Source: Gammaproteobacteria bacterium
GTDB lineage: Bacteria; Pseudomonadota; Gammaproteobacteria; Pseudomonadales; Azotimanducaceae
Reading direction: 5' to 3'
Assembly: GCA_009839405.1 (NCBI GenBank)
Contig: VXPR01000179.1
Coordinates: 1-6,570, forward strand
DNA length: 6,570 nt
Shown: piece after piece, positions 1-6,524 of the stretch
How positions within the stretch are numbered: the stretch's first letter is position 1
Layout of the letters: the number at the start of each line of letters is the position of its first letter
Made by a program: the position numbers and the translations under genes
Notes under the pieces: model-generated
The model's input: only the letters and a program-made list of their open reading frames with translations
Told to the model about the DNA's origin: nothing
Database searches by the model: none

Positions 1-133
1 TTGCGGCGATGAACTCGACGCCTTCGATTTCCTTGGCGACCATGTACTCGACGGCGTTGCCGCCGCCGCCGCCGACTCCGATCACCTTGAGCGTTGGCCC
101 CTGTCTCAGGCCATCCACCATTTCAAACTTCAT
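1..133 (-). CDS. ftsZ: Cell division protein FtsZ, N-terminal fragment (runs off window)
   Basis: Only the first 44 residues are present; the gene continues past position 1. FtsZ is the tubulin-like GTPase that polymerises into the cytokinetic Z-ring at midcell. The fragment contains the sequence KVIGVGGGGGNAVEYM at about residues 16-31, which is the first nucleotide-binding glycine-rich loop of the family, followed by IEGVEF, all nearly identical to the E. coli start. The ATG at 133 is preferred because a GGAGAAG ribosome binding site lies upstream (139-145), with GGAG 8 nt from the start codon; a second in-frame ATG at 121 has no comparable site and would trim four residues. It lies 73 nt downstream of ftsA, the standard ftsA-ftsZ order. 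The GTPase T7-loop and the C-terminal FtsA-binding peptide are outside the window and cannot be judged. Confidence 0.97.
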   Translation of the reverse strand, partial: MKFEMVDGLRQGPTLKVIGVGGGGGNAVEYMVAKEIEGVEFIAA

Positions 134-138
134 GCGGA

Positions 139-145
139 CTTCTCC
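139..145 (-). promoter_or_regulatory. Ribosome binding site of ftsZ
   Basis: The minus strand reads GGAGAAG here, with GGAG ending 8 nt before the ATG at 133. It is among the best Shine-Dalgarno matches in the window and decides the ftsZ start. FtsZ is made in much larger amounts than FtsA or FtsQ in studied bacteria, and a strong independent site together with the spacer fits that; the expression level here is inference. Confidence 0.7.
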
Positions 146-158
146 GTTGTCAAACCGC

Positions 159-173
159 CTCTGCCAAGCAGAG
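159..173 (-). other. Small hairpin in the ftsA-ftsZ spacer
   Basis: The minus strand reads CTCTGC-TTG-GCAGAG, a perfect 6-bp stem with a 3-nt loop, 13 nt upstream of the ftsZ ribosome binding site. No T-run follows it, so it is not a convincing Rho-independent terminator. It could influence processing, stability or ftsZ translation, or be chance; with no comparison available this stays a weak call. Confidence 0.35.
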
Positions 174-206
174 TCTGTGCCTCTTGGGTGGCGCCCCTTC
201 TTTTTG

Positions 207-1436
207 TCAGAAGAGGTCGCCGAGGCGTTGCCTGATTCGAGCCAGAAGTCCTTCCCCTGCGAAACGATGTGTGGTCGCTCGCACCTCTCTTTCATTGTTG
301 CCGTACATCATGAGCCCGACGCCGGTCGAATACACCGGGTTCTCCAACAGGTCGCGCAGTCCATGCGCTGCGCTTGGCACGCCTATGCGCACCGGCATGT
401 TGAAGACTTCCTCCGCCAACTCGCCTACACCCTCCATCTTCGCCGATCCACCGGTCAATACGATACCTGAAGCCACCAGCGGCTCAAAGCCGCTGCGACG
501 AAGTTCTGTCTGCACGAACTGGAAAATCTCCTCGTAGCGTGCGCGCACCACTTCGGCCAGCGTCTGCCGCGACAGATCACGGGCGGCGCGGTTGCCCACG
601 GCCGGCACCTTTATGTCCTCGGTGCCGGCCACCAGCGCCGGCACGGCGCAGGCATAGCGGATCTTGATTTCCTCGGCGTCCTTGCTGGGTGTGCGCAGCA
701 CCACGGCGATGTCTCTGGTGATGCGGTCGCCGGCGATCGGAACCACGGCGGTGTGGCGAATGGCGCCGTGGCAGAACACCGCCACGTCCGTGGTGCCGCC
801 GCCGATGTCGATGAGGCAGACACCTAGTTCTCGCTCGTCGTCGGTGAGGCAGGCACTCGCCGATGCGAGCTGCTCCAGGATCAGGTCATGCACTTTCAGG
901 CCGCAGCGGACGATGCACTTCTCGATGTTCTCTGCGGCGTTGAGCGCGCAGGTAATCACATGGACGCGCGCCTCGAGGCGCACGCCGGACATGCCGATGG
1001 GCTGCTTGACCCCTTCTTGGTTGTCGATGACGTATTCCTGCGGCAGCACATGCAGCACCTTCTGGTCGGCGGGAATGGCCAGCGCTCGAGCTGCATCGAT
1101 CACCCGGTCGACGTCGTGCGCGGTGACCTCGCGGTCCCGAATCGCGACGATGCCGTGGGAGTTGAGGCTGCGGATGTGACTGCCGGCGATGCCGGCATAC
1201 ACCGAGTCGATGGCGCAGTCGGCGATGAGCTCGGCCTGCTCGACGGCGCGCTGAATGGACTGCACCGTGGACTCGATGTCCACCACAACGCCTTCCTTGA
1301 GGCCGTGGGAACTGTGCGTGCCGATGCCGATGACCTCAAGGCGACCGTCCGGTTGCACTTCGCCCACTACCGCCGCCACCTTGCTGGTGCCGATGTCGAG
1401 GCCTACGACCCTCGCCTGTTGCTCTTCGCCTGACAT
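207..1436 (-). CDS. ftsA: Cell division protein FtsA
   Basis: FtsA is the actin-like ATPase that tethers FtsZ filaments to the inner membrane and recruits later divisome proteins. The 409-residue product (E. coli 420) has the actin-family phosphate-1 motif GLDIGTSK (12-19), the inserted 1C subdomain (about 84-165, including VLHVLPQEY and GVRLEARVHVITC), the phosphate-2 motif DIGGGTTD (210-217), the adenosine motif GIVLTGGSAKMEG (324-336) and a C-terminal amphipathic helix ending ARIRQRLGDLF, which is the membrane-targeting sequence. All are intact. Two ATGs compete. The one at 1442 overlaps the ftsQ stop as ATGA but sits 3 nt from the AAGGGA site; the one at 1436 sits 9 nt from it and is chosen. 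The choice changes only two residues. An open frame continues upstream in phase to 1838, but it overlaps ftsQ and shows no FtsA homology. A 73-nt spacer separates it from ftsZ. Confidence 0.98.
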   Translation of the reverse strand: MSGEEQQARVVGLDIGTSKVAAVVGEVQPDGRLEVIGIGTHSSHGLKEGVVVDIESTVQSIQRAVEQAELIADCAIDSVYAGIAGSHIRSLNSHGIVAIRDREVTAHDVDRVIDAARALAIPADQKVLHVLPQEYVIDNQEGVKQPIGMSGVRLEARVHVITCALNAAENIEKCIVRCGLKVHDLILEQLASASACLTDDERELGVCLIDIGGGTTDVAVFCHGAIRHTAVVPIAGDRITRDIAVVLRTPSKDAEEIKIRYACAVPALVAGTEDIKVPAVGNRAARDLSRQTLAEVVRARYEEIFQFVQTELRRSGFEPLVASGIVLTGGSAKMEGVGELAEEVFNMPVRIGVPSAAHGLRDLLENPVYSTGVGLMMYGNNEREVRATTHRFAGEGLLARIRQRLGDLF

Positions 1437-1438
1437 GG

Positions 1439-2380
1439 TCATTCGTCCCTTGGCGGCGGCCCTGATGGCACCCGTTGTATGGCGATCGGCGCAAGCTCTG
1501 CGAACGCCAAGGTTTCGGTTTCGATGTTGTCTATGGACTCGGTGTGGCAATGGTCTTCGCCGCATCCTTCGTTCTTTACAGCCTCGGCGGATTCGGCACG
1601 AGACGGGACAAGCCCGTCCCCTGCGGCCTCGGCGGATGCGGCAAGAGACGGCACAGGCCCGTCCCCTTCGGCCCACGCCACCGCGACGCCGGCAGGGTAG
1701 CGTGCATCGACGCGGAGGACAGGCTCGTGACTGGCGGCAAGCTCGCCCGCCCACACCGTGAGAAAGCGGGCGAACCTGCTGCTGAGTTCGCTCGCGCCGA
1801 GCATCACGCGCACCTCGTTGTCGAGCCGCACCGACCATTCACCGAGAGGGTTCTCGGCGAGTTCCAGGATGGTGAGGTCGGCGCCTGCGGCCGCGCCGCG
1901 CAAGAGACCGTACAGGCGCATTGCTTCGACGCCACTTGCCTGGTGCGTGCGCAGCGTCGGGATGCCCTCGCCAGCGATGTCGTCCGGCAAGTGCACCACC
2001 TCGCCACTCGTGGTGAGGTAGGCGCCGTCACCCCAGCGTGCCGCCAGCGGTTCGCGCGTCACCGCAACGTGCATCCGATCCGGCCAACGACGCCAGGCGC
2101 GCACGCTGTGGGACCAGCCGAGGTCCTCTACCGCTTCGACGACGTCGGCGGCGGTGCGCCGCCCGGCCACGATGGCGGCGGATGCCGCCGCGCCCACTTC
2201 GTTGCGCTCGGCTTCGCTGAGGGCGCCGTGGATGCGCACCTCCTTGATCTCCTGCGTCGCGAGATCGTAGAGGCTCCAGCCGAGGCCAGCGAACACCAAG
2301 GCCGCGAATGCGGCGCGCAGCGTCGCGGCGCCGAGTCGAAGCGGCCGCTTGAGGGTGACTCGGGACGGAATGTCATGCAC
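1439..2380 (-). CDS. ftsQ: Cell division protein FtsQ with long repeat-bearing C-terminal tail
   Basis: FtsQ is a bitopic inner-membrane protein that links early and late divisome proteins through the FtsQBL complex. It has a short basic cytoplasmic N-terminus (1-15), one membrane segment (about 18-37), a POTRA domain (about 44-112, ending with the typical RRWPDRMHVAVTREP and ARWG) and a beta domain to about residue 237. The segment RYPAGVAVAW (227-236) aligns with E. coli RYDSGAAVGW, so Y228 and W236 match the E. coli FtsB-contacting Y248 and W256. At 313 residues it is longer than E. coli FtsQ (276): the tail after W236 is 77 residues rather than 20. That tail holds two 15-residue repeats (238-252 and 253-267) and then a Cys/His cluster (C273, H277, C278, H279). 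The start is GTG at 2380, supported by GAGGG 8 nt upstream inside murC; it overlaps the murC stop by 8 nt. The function call is secure, the role of the tail is unknown. Confidence 0.95.
   Translation of the reverse strand: MHDIPSRVTLKRPLRLGAATLRAAFAALVFAGLGWSLYDLATQEIKEVRIHGALSEAERNEVGAAASAAIVAGRRTAADVVEAVEDLGWSHSVRAWRRWPDRMHVAVTREPLAARWGDGAYLTTSGEVVHLPDDIAGEGIPTLRTHQASGVEAMRLYGLLRGAAAGADLTILELAENPLGEWSVRLDNEVRVMLGASELSSRFARFLTVWAGELAASHEPVLRVDARYPAGVAVAWAEGDGPVPSLAASAEAAGDGLVPSRAESAEAVKNEGCGEDHCHTESIDNIETETLAFAELAPIAIQRVPSGPPPRDE
1446..1451 (-). promoter_or_regulatory. Ribosome binding site of ftsA, within ftsQ
   Basis: The minus strand reads AAGGGA inside the last codons of ftsQ. It lies 9 nt before the ATG at 1436 and only 3 nt before the ATG at 1442, and so favours the downstream start. 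Its position in ftsQ suggests coupled translation. Confidence 0.5.
1581..1670. repeat. Two tandem 45-bp repeats with an internal palindrome, in the ftsQ 3' region
   Basis: Unit 1 is 1581-1625 and unit 2 is 1626-1670. By eye they match at 40 of 45 positions, the differences being at unit positions 13, 19, 27, 31 and 43. Both begin GCCTCGGCGGAT on the plus strand. Unit 1 holds a perfect hairpin, GACGGG-ACAAG-CCCGTC (1602-1618); in unit 2 the same place (1647-1663) keeps five of the six pairs. The length is a multiple of three, so the repeats are read in frame as two 15-residue blocks of FtsQ, each containing a GDGxVPS core. They could be tandem duplication of a coding segment or copies of a dispersed palindromic (REP-like) element taken into the gene; only a genome-wide search could tell. 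Confidence 0.85.
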
Positions 2381-3842
2381 CGCTTAAGCCCTCGTGTGGA
2401 TGGAGCCGCTCGAGTATTCGCGGTAGATGTTCGATGTCGCCGGCACCCTGCACCACCAAGACGTCCTCGTCTTGGAGCCGCTCCCGGAGCAACTGTGCCG
2501 CCCGTTCGAGGCTGTCTGCGAAGGCAGGTGCAATCGTGCCGCCGCGACATACGGCGCGCGCGAGCAAGGGCCCGCCCACTTCAGGCAATACAGGCTCGCC
2601 AGCGGCATATACATCGAGCAGCACCAGTTCGTCCGTCTGGCCGAGCACATCCACGAAATCGTCGAAGAGATCCCGCGTGCGCGTGTAGCGGTGGGGTTGG
2701 TACACCATCACCAGACGGCGAGCCGGCCACAGCCCCCGAGCGGTGGCAATCACCTGCGCCACTTCGGTGGGGTGGTGGCCATAGTCGTCCACCAGCGTTA
2801 CCGAATGCCCCGCAATCGTCCGTTCGCTGCGTTCGAAGCGACGCGCCACGCCGCCGAAGTTTGCGAGGCCCTGAACGATGGCGTCGTCGTCGATGCCCTC
2901 TTCGCTTGTCACCGCAACTGCGGCCAGGGCGTTCAGCACGTTGTGGCGGCCTGGCGCCCGCAAGTGCAGTTCGAGGTCGGGGCCGTGCCGGCGCTCTGCC
3001 ACAAATCGCGAGCGGCCAGTCTCGATCTTCATGCCAGTGGCGCGCCAGTCGGCGTCCGCGGCGAAGCCGAACGTGCTGAGTGGGCGATCCACATCGGTAG
3101 CGAGGGCGCGGCCCGGCAGCTCGTCGACGCCGACGACGGCGAGACCATAGAAGGGCAGGCGGTGGAGAAAATCGACGAAGGCACGACGAAGGTGGGCAAA
3201 GTCCTGGCCATAGGCATCGAGATGGTCGCGGTCGATGTTGGTGACCACCGCCACGGTCGGATGCAGGTGCAGGAACGAGGCATCGCTCTCGTCTGCCTCG
3301 GCGATCATGTGCGCTCCGCTGCCGAGGGCGGCGCCGCTCACGCTGCCTTCGCCGGCTTCATCGGCGGCAGTGCGGAGCAACCTGCCGCCGATGACGTAGG
3401 TGGGGTCGAGACCTGCTTCGGCAAAGATCGCAGCGATCATGCTTGCGGTGGTGGTCTTGCCGTGGGCGCCGGCGACGGCAATGCCGATTCGGTGCCGCAT
3501 CAGCTCGCCGAGCATCTGCGCCCGTGGAATCACCGGGATGCCACGCTCGCGGGCATGTTCGACTTCCGCGTTGTCGGGGGCGATGGCGCTCGATGTCACG
3601 ACGACATCCGGCGTCGCGCCCGCGGCGAAGGCCGCGGCCGAGTGGCCGACGCGGGTGGTGGCGCCGAGCGACGTCAAATGCCGCGTGGCGGTGGAAGCCA
3701 CCAGATCGGAACCCGTCACCTCAAGGCCTTCCTGCAGCAGCACCTCGGCGATGCCGGACATGCCGGCGCCGCCGATGCCGACGAAGTGGATGCGCCGCAC
3801 GCCGCGCAAGTAGGTTGCCGTTGCCGCCGTCACGTCTGTCAC
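2373..3842 (-). CDS. murC: UDP-N-acetylmuramate--L-alanine ligase MurC
   Basis: MurC is the cytoplasmic ATP-dependent ligase that adds L-alanine to UDP-MurNAc, the first step of stem-peptide synthesis. The 489-residue product (E. coli 491) shows the N-terminal Rossmann motif HFVGIGGAGMSGIAE (19-33), the P-loop AGAHGKTTT (124-132), EADESDASF (182-190), NIDRDHLD (202-209), PGRHNVLNA (297-305), DDYGHHPTE (352-360) and QPHRYTRTRD (382-391). All Mur-ligase signatures are present. Compared with E. coli MurC recalled from memory, there is an insertion of about nine residues around 156-177, just before EADESD, in a likely surface loop. The GTG at 3842 overlaps the ftsW stop as GTGA; an in-frame GTG at 3833 is a possible alternative, and neither has a clear Shine-Dalgarno site, so coupling to ftsW is likely. 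The frame stays open upstream to 4931, but that stretch lies over ftsW and has no MurC similarity. It sits directly after ftsW and before ftsQ, with no murG, murB or ddl on either side. Confidence 0.98.
   Translation of the reverse strand: MTDVTAATATYLRGVRRIHFVGIGGAGMSGIAEVLLQEGLEVTGSDLVASTATRHLTSLGATTRVGHSAAAFAAGATPDVVVTSSAIAPDNAEVEHARERGIPVIPRAQMLGELMRHRIGIAVAGAHGKTTTASMIAAIFAEAGLDPTYVIGGRLLRTAADEAGEGSVSGAALGSGAHMIAEADESDASFLHLHPTVAVVTNIDRDHLDAYGQDFAHLRRAFVDFLHRLPFYGLAVVGVDELPGRALATDVDRPLSTFGFAADADWRATGMKIETGRSRFVAERRHGPDLELHLRAPGRHNVLNALAAVAVTSEEGIDDDAIVQGLANFGGVARRFERSERTIAGHSVTLVDDYGHHPTEVAQVIATARGLWPARRLVMVYQPHRYTRTRDLFDDFVDVLGQTDELVLLDVYAAGEPVLPEVGGPLLARAVCRGGTIAPAFADSLERAAQLLRERLQDEDVLVVQGAGDIEHLPRILERLHPHEGLSGA
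2389..2393 (-). promoter_or_regulatory. Ribosome binding site of ftsQ, within murC
   Basis: The minus strand reads GAGGG inside the last codons of murC, 8 nt before the GTG at 2380. It supports that GTG as the ftsQ start, since no in-frame ATG, GTG or TTG lies in the next ten or so codons before the membrane segment. Confidence 0.55.
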
Positions 3843-5182
3843 GCCCGCACGCTTGCTGCAGAGACGCGTTCGCGGTGCGGCGCCTCGAGTTCCATGCGCA
3901 CGCGCAGCGCGAAGGCGACCAAGGCGCTTGAAACCAAGAGGCTGTTGCCGCCGTAGCTCACGAACGGCAGCGTCAGCCCCTTCGTCGGCAACATGCCGGT
4001 GTTGACGCCGATGTTCACCACCGTTTGCAGGCCGATGAAAAGCGCCGCCGCATAGGCAATGTAGGCGGCAAACGGACGCTCCCGCACCGCAGCGTCGCGG
4101 GCGATGCGGAAAATGCGCAGGGTCACGAAACCGAGCAGGGCGAGCACCAGCAGGCCGCCCACGAGACCGAGTTCTTCGGCGATCACGGCGAAGATGAAGT
4201 CGTTGTGGGCCTCGGGGAGGTAGAGCAGCTTCTGCACGCCGTCGCCAAGTCCTTGGCCAGTAAGACCGCCGCGACCAAAGGCAATCAAGGCTTGGCTGAG
4301 CTGGTAGCCGTCGTCCGTTGCGACTGCCCACGGATCCGTAAACGAGGTGAGCCGGGCGATCCGATACGGTTCGACGAGGGCAGCGGCCGCGACCAACGCC
4401 AGCACGGCCAAGGCGCCAAGGAAAAACGTTGAAAGGCGTGCGCCGGCCAGGAACAGGAGCCCTCCGGCCACCGCCACAATGATGACGACCGTGCCGTAGT
4501 CGGGTTGCAGGAAGATGAGACCCACGAGCATTGCAGTCCAAAGCAACGGCTTGACGAGGCCCAGCCAGCCCTCGTTTAGGCGCCCGCCCTCTCGCGCGAG
4601 ATAGCCGGCAAGGTAGATGGCGATGCCGAGCTTGGCGAACTCTCCAGGTTGCAGGCCGATGGGGCCAAGCGAGATCCACCGTCGCGAGCCATTGATCTCC
4701 TCCGCCAATCCCGGCACGAACACGAGACAGCAAAGCGCCACCGCCGCCACCAGCACCAGGCGATGCGCCAGTTCCCACAGCCGGAGCGGCAGCAGCAGGA
4801 TGGCGCCACCCAGTACCAGCGCACCGACGGCGTAGATGCCATGCCGGAGCAGGTAGTGATCGACGCCGCCGGAGAGCATGGAGGCTGCCGAGGTCACCAT
4901 CACCAGCCCCACCACCACGAGCGCCAGCCATGCGGCAAGCAGTGTGGTGTCAATGCTCAGCATCCAGATGGCCGCTCGACCTGGCACCGGGGGCCCTGCG
5001 GCGTTGGCCGCACCGGCGGCCGTGGCGCGGTTTGGCGGCGCTCGGAGCCTGCCCGGTGGAAATCGCTCGGACGTGCCCTGCATGCGACGGGCCGTAGCAG
5101 CTTTCGCGCCAGCGAAAACTGCCAGAGCGCCACCATGCGGCGCTAGTGTGCTGCGCGAACTCGTGGCCTTCGTTGCTCGCAT
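3839..5182 (-). CDS. ftsW: Septal peptidoglycan glycosyltransferase FtsW
   Basis: FtsW is the SEDS-family polytopic inner-membrane enzyme that polymerises lipid II into septal glycan together with its partner transpeptidase FtsI. The 447-residue product (E. coli 414) has about ten hydrophobic segments from residue 80 to 428. Family signatures are GSRRWISLGPIGLQPGEFAKL (broken here as GSRRWI 165-170 and LQPGEFAKL 177-185), QPDYGT (226-231), EPYRIAR (271-277), GYQLSQALIAFGRGG (292-306), LPEAHNDFIFA (322-332) and GMLPTKGLTLPFVSYGG (396-412). D328 in LPEAHNDF aligns with the essential E. coli D297. The ATG at 5182 has a GGAGGG site upstream and gives a 73-residue hydrophilic, basic and proline/alanine-rich N-terminal extension; an internal ATG at 4963 (residue 74) would begin nearer the first membrane segment but lacks a good site. 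It starts 16 nt after murD and its stop overlaps the murC start by 4 nt; murG, normally next, is not there. Confidence 0.97.
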   Translation of the reverse strand: MRATKATSSRSTLAPHGGALAVFAGAKAATARRMQGTSERFPPGRLRAPPNRATAAGAANAAGPPVPGRAAIWMLSIDTTLLAAWLALVVVGLVMVTSAASMLSGGVDHYLLRHGIYAVGALVLGGAILLLPLRLWELAHRLVLVAAVALCCLVFVPGLAEEINGSRRWISLGPIGLQPGEFAKLGIAIYLAGYLAREGGRLNEGWLGLVKPLLWTAMLVGLIFLQPDYGTVVIIVAVAGGLLFLAGARLSTFFLGALAVLALVAAAALVEPYRIARLTSFTDPWAVATDDGYQLSQALIAFGRGGLTGQGLGDGVQKLLYLPEAHNDFIFAVIAEELGLVGGLLVLALLGFVTLRIFRIARDAAVRERPFAAYIAYAAALFIGLQTVVNIGVNTGMLPTKGLTLPFVSYGGNSLLVSSALVAFALRVRMELEAPHRERVSAASVRA

Positions 5183-5189
5183 TTGCTCG

Positions 5190-5197
5190 CTCCCTCC
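5190..5197 (-). promoter_or_regulatory. Ribosome binding site of ftsW
   Basis: The minus strand reads GGAGGGAG in the 16-nt murD-ftsW gap, ending 7 nt before the ATG at 5182. This is the strongest Shine-Dalgarno match in the window and favours the long form of FtsW over the internal ATG at 4963. Confidence 0.75.
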
Positions 5198-5198
5198 G

Positions 5199-6524
5199 CT
5201 AGGAGCCGACGCCGCTGTCAGCGGCCGAAGCCCCCAGCGCGAGGGCTGCTGCGGTGAAGTCCCGGCCGCGCGCCTCGTAGTTGTCGTACATGTCGAAGCT
5301 CGCGCAGGCCGGCGAGAGCAGCACGGTGCGCGTTGGCCGCGCCAGACGCAATGCTTCCCGCACCGCAGTCTGCATGTCGGCCACGCGCGTCACCGGCACC
5401 GCGTCGCCAAGACCCTCGGCGAGCCGCGCGGCGTCGCGCCCGATCAGCAGCGCGTGCGCGACGTGGCGGCGTGCCGGCACCGCAAGTTCCTCGAACGTCG
5501 CGCCCTTGGCGTCCCCGCCGGCAATCCAGACGAGGTTCCGAGAGTCGTTGCCGAGTCCTTCGAGCGCGGCCCGGCAGGCGCCGACGTTGGTGGCCTTGGA
5601 ATCGTCGACGAACGTCACGCCAGCCATCCGCGCCACCTCCGTGCAGCGATGCGGCAGGCCGGCGAAGCGCCTGAAGATGGGCTTCATGTCGGTCACGCGC
5701 ATCCCCGCCGCGGCAGCGACGGCAGCCGCCGCGAGCACGTTGAAATGGTTGTGGCGACCCTTGAGAGCGACCTCTTGCGTCGTCATGGTTTCGCCCCCGA
5801 GGAGGAGCGTGTCGCCGTCGATGCGCCAGTCGGCGCCGCCCAACGCGATGCCGCCGCCCGTCTGTGGCCACGTGCGCGTGTCGTCGGCGTTGAAGACGGC
5901 CACCTTGGAGCCGCCGTAGATGCGTCGCTTGCAGGCGGCGTAGCGGGCAATGTTGTGGTGACGATCGAGGTGGTCGGGACTGATGTTGAGCACGCAGGCG
6001 ACGGCGAGCGCCGGTCGCCGCAGTCGCTGCAACTGGAAGCTCGACAGTTCCAGCACGTAGGCGTCGCGGTCAGGGTGCAGGAGGTCGAGCGCCGGGGGAC
6101 CGAGGTTGCCGCCGACGCCGACGTTGCGACCGGTTGCCGCCAGCAATTCTCCAACCAGAGCCGTAACGGTGCTCTTGCCGTTGGTGCCCGTAATGCCGAT
6201 TACGGGCGCCCGGGCCGCGGCGAGGAAGAGCTCGATGTCGCTCGCGATGGCAGCGCCACCGGCACGGGCTCGGCGCACAAGGCAGTGTTCGGGATCGATG
6301 CTGGGGCTCACCAACACCCGGGTCGCATTCGAGACTTCGAGGTCCCAGTTCGCCGCGTCGATGAGGCGCAAGTCCGGGTGCGCGCGACGGAGCTCCGTCA
6401 GCCCCGGCGGACTCGGTCGCGTATCAAAGGCTGCCAGCGGCTCGCGACCGTGCAGGAAGGCGACGCACGAACGCCCGGTCTCGCCGAGGCCAAGGACGAT
6501 GGTTCCGCTGCGGTCAGCCCGCAT
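5199..6524 (-). CDS. murD: UDP-N-acetylmuramoyl-L-alanine--D-glutamate ligase MurD
   Basis: MurD is the cytoplasmic ATP-dependent ligase that adds D-glutamate to UDP-MurNAc-L-Ala, the step after MurC. The 441-residue product (E. coli 438) has the N-terminal UDP-binding fold with GLGETGRSC (12-20), the P-loop ITGTNGKST (111-119, K117), LELSSFQL (158-165), NISPDHLDRH (180-189, H185), the position of the carbamylated lysine (K199 in CKRRIY, matching E. coli K198), KGRHNHFNVLAA (255-266), VDDSKATN (306-313) and the C-terminal SPACASFDMYDNYEARG (404-420), the MurD form that distinguishes it from MurC, MurE and MurF. All are intact. The ATG at 6524 is the natural start; a GAGGT lies 10 nt upstream (6535-6539). 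The downstream neighbour ftsW is the standard one. The gene before it, expected to be mraY, is not recognisable in the 46 upstream bases. Confidence 0.98.
   Translation of the reverse strand: MRADRSGTIVLGLGETGRSCVAFLHGREPLAAFDTRPSPPGLTELRRAHPDLRLIDAANWDLEVSNATRVLVSPSIDPEHCLVRRARAGGAAIASDIELFLAAARAPVIGITGTNGKSTVTALVGELLAATGRNVGVGGNLGPPALDLLHPDRDAYVLELSSFQLQRLRRPALAVACVLNISPDHLDRHHNIARYAACKRRIYGGSKVAVFNADDTRTWPQTGGGIALGGADWRIDGDTLLLGGETMTTQEVALKGRHNHFNVLAAAAVAAAAGMRVTDMKPIFRRFAGLPHRCTEVARMAGVTFVDDSKATNVGACRAALEGLGNDSRNLVWIAGGDAKGATFEELAVPARRHVAHALLIGRDAARLAEGLGDAVPVTRVADMQTAVREALRLARPTRTVLLSPACASFDMYDNYEARGRDFTAAALALGASAADSGVGS

Noticed and set aside
125..153. Possible sigma-70 promoter for ftsZ from TTGACA at 148-153 (minus strand)
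   Set aside because: At 17-nt spacing the -10 position reads AAGTTT and would already lie within the ftsZ coding region, so it cannot drive full-length ftsZ.
159..173. Rho-independent terminator after ftsA
   Set aside because: The stem is short, no T-run follows, and it would cut ftsZ off from the operon.
1443..1838. Upstream in-frame extension of ftsA to 1838
   Set aside because: It overlaps the 3' part of ftsQ, is Arg-rich and low-complexity because of the repeats, and FtsA aligns with its family from 1436/1442.
1475..3079. A plus-strand open frame of 534 codons opposite ftsQ and murC
   Set aside because: It is antisense to two well-supported genes, very rich in Arg, Pro and Ala, and has no domain signature.
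2427..3956. A plus-strand open frame of 509 codons opposite murC
   Set aside because: It lies wholly antisense to a clear murC and part of ftsW, has a composition typical of a GC-rich shadow frame and shows no recognisable motif.
3843..4931. Upstream in-frame extension of murC through ftsW, which would give an 852-residue protein
   Set aside because: The extension is read in a different frame over ftsW, whose own frame carries all conserved SEDS motifs. MurC homology begins at its normal length from the GTG at 3842.
5218..5871. Minus-strand 217-codon open frame inside murD
   Set aside because: It is an out-of-frame shadow of murD with an Arg/Ala/Gly-rich composition and no motif.
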